The notes beneath the pieces are model-generated. The model was not told where the DNA came from, searched no databases, and saw only the letters and a list, made by a program, of their open reading frames with translations. The position numbers and the translations under genes were made by a program. Positions 58,601 to 64,000 of a DNA stretch of 64,000 nucleotides are shown one piece after another. Source of the stretch: Pelodera strongyloides (taxonomy: Eukaryota > Nematoda > Chromadorea > Rhabditida > Rhabditidae). Position 1 is the first letter of the stretch. The number at the start of each line of letters is the position of its first letter. The stretch covers positions 62,001 through 126,000 of the forward strand of contig JAANDG010000067.1 of the NCBI GenBank assembly GCA_036852015.1. The letters run 5' to 3'.

Positions 58601-59429
58601 TTGGAATAAAAAATTGAGCTAAATTCGAGCAACTTTGCATAAAAACGTAAGAATTCAGCTGTTCACGATGCGTTTCAAAAACCGACTGGTATTTCGCTTT
58701 ACAACTACAATGACCGAATGGCAACCTACGGCAGTTATAAAACGTTATATCTTTACGACGACGGTAGGTGACGACCACTACTGGATAATGTGTGTACTTC
58801 TCACATAAGAATTTTGCATATAATACACAGTCGTTCATTTCGAAGCCACATGTCATACCGTTTTAAAGATATAAAATTCCTTACCGTCCTTGAACCACTC
58901 GATTTCGGCATGGGGCTTGGCGTCGACATGACACTCGATGGACAGCACGTCTCCCACGGGAATCCTTCGGTCCCACAAGGGGACGTTGAACCGGGGAGGC
59001 CATCCCTCAAGTTCGCGTTCAGCGGATGGACGGGCTTCTGAAAAAGTATTCTAGATCGTTCATTGTTTTTGGAACTTTTTTTGCCCATCGCCATCAGCTC
59101 ATCATATAAAAAGGCAAAGTAACTTTTATACGTATCATTAGGGATGTCGGAAGGAGTTCTCGGTAACTAAATTTGGAGGAAATTGGGGGATGGAAAGTGA
59201 AAAACATGTATTATAAGTAGCGTTCGTACGTCATCATTTGAATACGACCGGGAGACAGTATTTCTCCAATTTATAAACAATTAAACCGATTTCCGCACCT
59301 CCTTTAGTGAACTCCGCTTGGCAGTCGTCGGATCCGTTTTCATTCTTGGCCACGCATTTGATGGTGCCAAAGTCTTCGGCGCGTACCTGAAATTATTTTG
59401 ATGATTTTAACTTATGCCTCACAATGTCC

Positions 59430-59471
<42 letters not shown>

Positions 59472-62400
59472 CTCTCTCGCTACTTTCTTCTTCGCTCGAT
59501 CTCTCTCTCTCTCTCGTTACCTTTCTTCTTCTCTCTCTCTCCCCCCCCCTCACTCTCTCTCTCTCTCTCTCTCTCTTCCTAACACAAACCTCCTTAATAG
59601 TGAGGCACCAGTTTCCATCATGCATATCCTCCACACTGATTCTTTCATCAAACTTGATAGCCACATCATCAATAGTCCAGTGAAGCGTAGGCTTGGGAAG
59701 TCCGCGAACCTGAAGTTTATACTAGTTTTGATAGGAAGAAAGTGAAAACTAAGCCTAGCAATGACACCCACAAAAATAAACCTAAGCCTAACCCTAGCCC
59801 TAAGCCTGAACAAGGTCAGTGCGGCTTGGGACTGCCCGCCTACTATTATATTTGGTATTATGAAGAAAAATGTCAATACCTAAGCCCATGAACTAAAGCA
59901 GAGCTTTAAGCTAAACCTGTGCATAAGCTTAATCCTTAGAAAGCTTAACCTATGCGTAAGTATAAACGGAAGACACTTTCTGCTGTAAGACTACTTTTTC
60001 TAGTTAGATAGACCAGAGAGTGGAGAGGCCATGTACACATGTTTTTCCGAGCAAGCGTTGGTACCTCATAAATAGTACCGCATGCTTTCGCCTTATCTAC
60101 TAATTGTTTTCCGTACCTTGACATTAAACTCTTGCGTTGATCCAAGTTGATTTTGTGTGGATCTGAGTGGGATGATGAATCTGGGTGCGGAAGGCTCCTC
60201 CTTACGATCGACTACCGTCACTGAGCACTCGGACTCAACAACACCGGCCTCGTTCTTGGCGACCACCTGTAGAATTAGTTAATTTGTTTATGTTTACAAA
60301 CTTTAATCTTACTTTGGTCTTCATGTTTTATTTATTTATTTATTTATTAAATACACCAAAAGGTGTGCATCCGAGGATGAAAATTCCGAGGATTTTAGTT
60401 TATTATACTCTCGTTATTGGCGACCACCTTCACTTTGCATTTGTCACTACGCCATACTTACTCCTACAAATATGTACTTAAATTTACGATGTTTTAACTA
60501 TTCTTGCGAATCCACGCTTTGAGAAAGGAAATTAGTTGGTTTTCGCTAATATTAACTTCGAGGGAGGCCGTTTCCGGAATCGATGTGGGCCCTATAACAA
60601 TCGAGCTCCCAAAATCCCCAAATCGATATCGTAGTACGGTAATTTTCTGCATTGACTACCGTACTCTAAATAAGTTACCTTATATCTTCCCAGATCCGAT
60701 TTCTTGGAATCTCTAATCCTCAAAGTGGCACTTCCATCAAGGGCGACTCTCATGGTGCTTCTGTCGTCCTTCTTCAACTCAACGCCGTCCTTGAACCTGA
60801 AATCAATCAATCGATAAATTAAGATGTTAATCGATAAGGTAAGATATCATTAGATAAGGTAAAAAAATCAATCGATAAATTAAAGGAGACTGAACAAATT
60901 ACTGTACTTTATTCCGGGGTATATATTCACTACATCAGGTGCTACTGTGCGATCGATTAGCAGTTTACGGTAGCATCATAGCTACTTATTGCCATAACAA
61001 TTTATCTAATTAGCACAATCACAATCTCAAGAGCAATCCTCCAATTAGGTTAATTGCCCCGTACCAAATAAGTTCTGGCAATGGCTCTCCTCCGACTTGG
61101 CACTTGAGTGTCAGTGTCTCGCCCTCTTCAACCTCTGTGTCGGAAAGTGGAGAAAGGAAGTTGGCACCCACGGGTTCTTCCTGAAATTATATTGTTTGTA
61201 AATTATTAAAGAGGTATGACACGTGGTTTGTGACTAAACCACTTAATATTAAGGAGTGGTTGTCTGCCCGTTCGGTACTGACCCTGTACGCTCACATCAA
61301 TTATTTTCCTCTACTTTTCTGGGAAAAAAAAGAATAACGTAATGCTTTTTTTCCTTGTAACACAAGGTTGATTGACTCTCTCAACTTCAATTTGCTTGAT
61401 AACCCAAAATCAATCCAGCCAACCTTTGGTTTCTCAGTCTTGACGTGAGCAATGGCTCCCGAGTAGACGTCGCCGCGATCGCCGGTCAGCACAACGCGGT
61501 ACGCCGCACCGTCGCTCTTCTTCGCGGACGGAATTAGCAGCGAGTATTCGCCGGTTGCGGGGTTCTCTTCCTAAAAATACTTTCGCGTAACTTTTATATT
61601 ATTTAAAACAATTCTGCCCTGATTCACAAGTTATACTAACCTTTCTTAAAGGAAGGCAGTCACTTCAAAATCAACTTTTTTATTCGATTTTTATTAGATG
61701 CAAGCAGATTTATAAAACAATATGCAGCCCATAAAAATCCACATAAAATGGAACTCAGGGAGAGAAATCAATGAGAATGAGTTTTGATAAAGGACCGACG
61801 CCGGTGCATATATGCAATTGCCAGGGGTACTTGGAGAGTGAACAGCCTGCAGTGTTGCACCTGGCGCGTGGTTTATCACTGCAGGGTATTTATTATGAAA
61901 CTCTATACGGGCAATTATAAACTACGGTATATAAGTAAAAGTCATAAACAGGGATTTCTCTCCCTGAGTTCGTTTTGCCGTACTTTGGCGCTGGAATCGT
62001 CGTTTTCTTCACATACTTGAACAATTAATGAAAAGCGAATAAAAAATACGAATTTGTAGTGACTGCGATCCTTTAAAGCCGTATTGTAACTACTTTGGGA
62101 AAATTACATATGATTCGCGTTCCTATGTATCCTATGCAAATTTTGGGTGCCCAACCGAAGCTCCCGGCATCAAATTAACTAGGATACATAGGATATTCGT
62201 ATCACATACAAAGTTGGTACAATACGGCTTTAGGTAGGATTTTATAAGATTAAAGGAGGAGGCTCACGAGAATGAAGTGCTCAAATAGTGAGCCTCCTCC
62301 TTTAACCTCAACTCTGTCTGCGCTCGTTTCTGCAATGTCATTCAGTCAAAACATTGTTTTCGTGTTTAAATCAATAACTCACAAGTTTGAGTTCATCCGA

Positions 62401-63918
62401 TGGTGTGATCTCCTGTCCGTTCTTGTACCATTTCACTTGTCGGGGGATTCCTTCCACCTTCACCTTCATGGGGATGGGTTCTCCCTCCTTCACGTCAACA
62501 TCTAAAGTGGCTGGGTATAAACACGTATGCAACTTTTACTCTTCCGCCTCGACCGCTCATTTTTGATTTCCAGCCTAATGATGAGGTATCGTATGTGGTC
62601 TGTAGTCTGTAAGCTGTGGCCTATAGTTTATAGGCTGCAATATGTACGTTTTAGTATGAATTCGGTCTACGGCTGTGTAGTATAAATAAAGCTTTAACTT
62701 TTTTAATACGCAATGTCCGGCACAGTGGAACATAATTTGCATATTACCACTTTAAAAATAAGATTTTATTCAAAAACTAACCCTTGAGTCCCTCTAGGAT
62801 CTTGATAATATTCGGCTTGATCACTGTGAGCGCTGCAGACGAATCGCACTCGCCGGCCTTATTCGACAGAACGACCTGTTTCAGGATATAATAGTGATTG
62901 ATTGTTTGATTGGTTTATTGATTGGGTTAATATTGATCGACTGTTTTTGTGAGTATCGATTGAAAATTTTATCAAAAATGTTTACGTTAATTTACTAGGT
63001 AAGTCGTGGCGTAGAGTGCTTGTGGCTGTTTCTTACAAAACACAATAATAATAATAATAACGGGCGCAGTCGATGGCTAATGCAAACTTACGCTTGGCCT
63101 AAGTACGGTAATGTTAACAGTAATAAACTAAGTGACCAGTGCCTTTATTATTAAGGCCGAAAACTAATCACTACCTTATATGTGGCAGTGTCGTCAACTT
63201 CAGCCCGATTTACTGTGAGCTCGTACTTCTTCGGACCAGATTTTTTGACCTAAAATTTGTTTATTGAACTGACGTACTTTACCGTTGCAGCTCACCCTTG
63301 CTGTACTTCGCTGTAGTCAGTATTCTGATTCTGGGTAGGTAGTCTAGTCTCTAGTCTACGTATATTCTGTAGTTTGTAGTCTGTCGTATGGAGCCTCTAA
63401 TCGGTTGCCTGTTATCTGTAGTCTGTATTCTGTAGCGTACAGTTTGCAGTTACCGTACACAGTTTTATGTATGTAGTCCATAATATGGTTTCTAGTCTGT
63501 AGTCTGTAGTATATAGTCTATACCTGGAACCGATCGTCGGGCTTGATCTCCTGTCCGTTCTTGTACCACTTCACCACGCGTACAGGCTTCGACACCTCAA
63601 CTCTGAAAATAAGTTTGATGAGAGAGAAGAGCATATGGAAGTTAGTTTTTTGTAAAGAAAAAAAAACTTTGGTAACGTTTCATATGGTTAAATATGTCAG
63701 CTAAACTTTGCACAGCTCATCGGAAAAACCCCAACTTTCCAGCTCAATATGTATGGACAAAAATCAATAATCTACTCGATCGATAATCGAGAAAAAGTCC
63801 ATAATATAAAACAACAGTACCTAAAGACCTGATCATCATGCTCACTGATCTCGGAGTCTTCAAGTCCACGAGTGATTTCCGGTTTTTCGTCGACCTCAGC
63901 GTTGGCTGATGATTTGAC
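31207..63918 (-). CDS. unc-89: UNC-89 (obscurin-like) muscle M-line protein, C-terminal part, 48 exons
   Basis: Exons, 5' to 3': 63821-63918, 63524-63602, 63175-63249, 62782-62875, 62383-62501, 61424-61570, 61065-61180, 60679-60796, 60117-60266, 59590-59709, 59299-59386, 58885-59037, 58276-58440, 57685-57826, 57232-57329, 56973-57049, 56514-56650, 56138-56222, 54758-54848, 54293-54408, 53915-54007, 53055-53172, 52682-52788, 52200-52338, 51846-51973, 51364-51428, 51069-51150, 50676-50805, 50293-50372, 49895-50009, 49602-49734, 43922-44025, 43053-43118, 41959-42050, 41491-41607, 41020-41131, 40607-40708, 40262-40343, 39839-39972, 39522-39638, 39113-39243, 38663-38769, 38219-38382, 37941-37994, 37627-37705, 37282-37394, 36853-37021, 31207-31349. 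Phases agree except for one extra base at 49980-49983. Domains: 13 Ig (W-core and YxC motifs), one Fn3, a LLDPYAERAL linker, two Ig, then a short basic tail. Order and sequence match the C. elegans UNC-89 stretch before its first kinase. UNC-89 organises sarcomere M-lines. The N-terminal part is beyond 64000. Confidence 0.93.
31903..32019. repeat. Palindromic element, CATATTCACCACTC family, copy 3
   Basis: Ends GATCATATACATCACTCAAT and GAGTGTTGAAGATGACTTC are diverged inverse copies of the pair seen at 23702 and 26762. Confidence 0.6.
32059..32517. repeat. 459-bp inverted-repeat MITE, TTAAAGGGAGAGGCCCACG ends
   Basis: It begins TTAAAGGGAGAGGCCCACG and ends with the inverse CGTGGGCCCCTCCCTTTAA. 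Inner arms match as well, for instance CGGTGCCTGGCCGAACTG. The TTAA at each edge is the likely target duplication. Confidence 0.9.
32620..32855. repeat. Inverted-repeat element, relative of 20492-20757
   Basis: Arms share CTTTCCGAAAGGAAACATGC, GTTCGGGATGGACATTT and TGGAGAAAG with the element at 20492-20757, and it ends GAACGCGCCCTAA-like. Confidence 0.75.
34975..35045 (-). repeat. tRNA-derived fragment
   Basis: The minus strand has an A-box-like TGGCTTAGTGGC and a B-box-like GGGTTCGGGTCCGG at tRNA spacing. No proper acceptor stem is visible, so a tRNA-derived SINE remnant is more likely than a gene. Confidence 0.45.
37212..37280 (-). repeat. tRNA-derived fragment in unc-89 intron
   Basis: The minus strand has TGGCGCAGTGGTTTAG and, about 40 bases later, TAGTTCGAATTTT. 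It abuts the donor of the exon at 37282-37394. Confidence 0.5.
42081..42249. repeat. Palindrome in unc-89 intron
   Basis: AGGCCGGTTCCAATAAAATT on the left matches AATTATTGGAACCAGCCT on the right. Inner arms GGGGTAGGTTACAG and CTGTAACCTAACCCC and the CGAGAGAGCACG core also pair. It starts about 30 bp upstream of the exon at 41959-42050. Confidence 0.8.
42313..42430. repeat. GC-rich imperfect palindrome
   Basis: ACTGATGTGCAAGCGGCAAC and GTTGCCGCTTGCACGCCAGT form the outer inverted arms, with further imperfect pairing inside. Confidence 0.65.
42644..43034. repeat. 391-bp inverted-repeat MITE, TTAAAGGGACCGG family
   Basis: It begins TTAAAGGGACCGGACCATCA and ends ACTTTGTCCCTTTAA. Inner arms such as GATGCGCTCAACGTATATG pair with CATATACGTTGAGCGCATC. 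It ends 18 bp from the exon at 43053-43118. Confidence 0.9.
43310..43520. repeat. CT and GA microsatellites
   Basis: A CT run at about 43312-43350 is followed by a GA run at about 43458-43520, in an unc-89 intron. Similar low-complexity runs occur at 44525-44580 and 44845-44935. Confidence 0.9.
45450..48595 (+). CDS. Secreted protein with two C-type lectin-like domains
   Basis: Eight exons join in frame to 317 residues: 45450-45593, 45948-46029, 46281-46388, 46572-46738, 46962-47073, 47868-47939, 48085-48177 and 48420-48595. Residues 1-17 form a signal peptide (MPTILVLFLQFVISILA). The first lectin-like domain starts CPKNWLHNKKGRSCYF and ends near RWYNEECSRKAYAICRR. The second starts CPKHWSLNTQTKSCYR, includes DATLASVGSAEENAFI and KWSWLDG, and ends near YYRAVAVC. 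The donor of exon 3 (GTACGG at 46389) is weak but restores phase. Classic sugar-binding EPN or QPD triplets are not evident; QPV at the start of exon 4 is the nearest, so ligand is unknown. Nematode clec genes often act in the gut or in immunity. The gene lies antisense within an unc-89 intron (44026-49601). Confidence 0.85.
45625..45850 (+). repeat. GC-rich degenerate tandem repeat in lectin intron 1
   Basis: Several diverged units of roughly 30-45 bp recur with the phrases GCGGCGGCGCGC, GTTTAGTTCGCGG and GGCGGTGTTC. The block is far richer in GC than its surroundings. Confidence 0.6.
47271..47688. repeat. 418-bp inverted-repeat MITE, TTAAAGGGTCAGGCCC family
   Basis: It begins TTAAAGGGTCAGGCCCATTT and ends AAATGGGCCTGACCCTTTAA. 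The arms are close to perfect over about 170 bp each, including CGCCCCTTCGCGCT and its inverse. It sits in intron 5 of the lectin gene. Confidence 0.95.
48704..48874. repeat. MITE-like inverted repeat, family 1 copy
   Basis: It runs TTAAAGCGAAATACCGGCCG to CCGGCCGGTATTTTG, with the shared TTTGCATAAGCTGCATAA core, about 110 bp after the lectin stop codon. Confidence 0.85.
51590..51750. repeat. MITE-like inverted repeat, TATACCGCTTTAA family
   Basis: GATTTTTGAAACGTATTTCGG opposes CATACGTTTTATATAAAACC and TTATACCGCTTTAA. Relatives with the same GGTATAACA...TGTTATACC ends lie at about 37033, 38100-38210, 46130-46262, 54440 and 57852-58068. Confidence 0.7.
52115..52195 (+). repeat. CT microsatellite adjoining unc-89 exon
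   Basis: A run of CT repeats starts only a few bases past the donor of the exon at 52200-52338. Confidence 0.9.
53465..53885. repeat. 421-bp inverted-repeat MITE, TTAAAGGAGGAGGCTCACG family
   Basis: It begins TTAAAGGAGGAGGCTCACGA and its other end is the diverged inverse TCTTGTGAGCCTCCTC. Arms of about 180 bp pair closely, including TTGGATCGTAGTAAATAGTT and its inverse. It lies in an unc-89 intron. Confidence 0.92.
55207..55288 (-). tRNA. tRNA-like sequence, probable pseudogene
   Basis: The minus strand carries TAGCTCAACCGGTAGAGCG (A box) and GTGGGTTCGAATCTCGC (B box, foldable T arm). A CTGTGAA heptamer at loop position would give anticodon GUG (His), but the anticodon stem does not pair and only three acceptor-stem pairs form. 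It is therefore best read as a decayed tRNA or tRNA-derived repeat. Confidence 0.4.
55450..55925 (+). repeat. Long GA-rich low-complexity block
   Basis: GAGA repeats alternate with a recurring phrase (GGGACGCGAT.. GAAAGCGTGAAAAAGAGATG, AGTTATGAACGATAGAG), so it is a compound satellite with units of roughly 60-130 bp, not pure GA. Confidence 0.85.
57163..57220 (+). repeat. Interstitial TTAGGC telomere-like repeat
   Basis: About nine consecutive hexamers close to TTAGGC (variants TTGGGC, TCAGGC, TTAAGC) lie 12 bp past the donor of the exon at 57232-57329. TTAGGC is the nematode telomere unit. Confidence 0.8.
57852..58068. repeat. Compound TATACCGCTTTAA-family MITE
   Basis: TAAAGCGGTATAACAGCCGT at the left, a second internal TATAACAGCCGGTTTTGAAC, and CGTTTCAAAAACCGGCC at the right suggest one element with an internal duplication or a nested copy. 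Confidence 0.65.
58521..58700. repeat. MITE-like inverted repeat, family 1 copy
   Basis: CTACCGGCCCGTTTTTGAAA opposes CGTTTCAAAAACCGACTGGT and TATTTCGCTTT, in the unc-89 intron between exons 58276 and 58885. Confidence 0.8.
59434..59580 (+). repeat. CT microsatellite
   Basis: Imperfect CT repeats end about 10 bp from the donor of the exon at 59590-59709. Confidence 0.9.
62073..62233. repeat. Palindromic element related to 1589-1766
   Basis: TTAAAGCCGTATTGTAACTA opposes TTGGTACAATACGGCTTTA. The inner CCTATGTATCCTATGCAAAT and ATAGGATACATAGGA match the inner arms of the palindrome at 1589. Confidence 0.75.
62250..62305. repeat. 56-bp mini-palindrome, ends-only derivative of 53465-53885
   Basis: TTAAAGGAGGAGGCTCACGA followed by GAATGAAGTGCTCA and then GTGAGCCTCCTCCTTTAA. 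It is essentially the two ends of the 421-bp element with nothing between. Confidence 0.9.
63310..63525 (+). repeat. Degenerate TGTAGTC-type repeat
   Basis: Repeated phrases around TAGTCTGTAGT and TAGTTTGTAGTCTGT run through this unc-89 intron. A shorter block is at about 62590-62640. Confidence 0.7.
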
Positions 63919-64000
63919 CTAAATAAAGATAATTCATGACAAAGTGAGCCGTAAAAAGTCTGGCTGATTTTCGTGTACTGCTCAGTATCTGTGCGGAACA

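Overview
The window looks like nuclear DNA of a nematode. The splice acceptors follow the TTTTCAG pattern. The two recognisable host genes are an mfap-1/MFAP1 orthologue and an unc-89 (giant obscurin-like muscle protein) orthologue. There is a Cer-like Ty3/gypsy retrotransposon, a nested two-domain C-type lectin gene, and intronic patches rich in TTAGGC-like hexamers (the nematode telomere unit). Introns and intergenic DNA are packed with short palindromic MITE-like elements flanked by TTAA. I cannot name the genus.

Layout. 1-5007: gene-poor DNA with palindromic repeats. 5008-15046: a young LTR retrotransposon (463/462 bp LTRs, GCAT target duplication, near-identical LTRs). Its order is gag, an envelope-like region with a furin-type site, coiled coil and membrane anchor, then protease-RT-RNase H-integrase, then a separate downstream ORF with an acidic N-terminus and three CCHC knuckles. 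15178-19134 (minus): the 3' part of an unrecognised multi-exon gene assembled from splice sites; one intron holds a 20-copy 129-bp minisatellite. 19135-22334: repeats only. 22335-29849 (plus): a complete 13-exon mfap-1 gene. 31207-63918 (minus): 48 exons of unc-89, read from the right edge downward: 13 Ig domains, one Fn3, a conserved linker, two Ig domains, then a short terminal exon. 45450-48595 (plus): a secreted C-type lectin gene inside a 5.6 kb unc-89 intron.

How the parts relate. mfap-1 (spliceosome component) and unc-89 (sarcomere M-line) converge tail to tail. The retroelement sits about 130 bp past the stop codon of the unrecognised gene, just beyond its poly(A) signal. The window ends inside unc-89, whose N-terminal part lies beyond 64000. 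The most unusual item is the retroelement: an Env-like segment between Gag and protease, and a zinc-knuckle protein after integrase with its own splice acceptor.

Limits. All gene models were built by eye from reading frame, splice consensus and intron-phase agreement. Family assignments rest on recognised sequence patterns, not on searches. A few indels (one unc-89 exon, the minisatellite core, two places in the retroelement) may be assembly errors.
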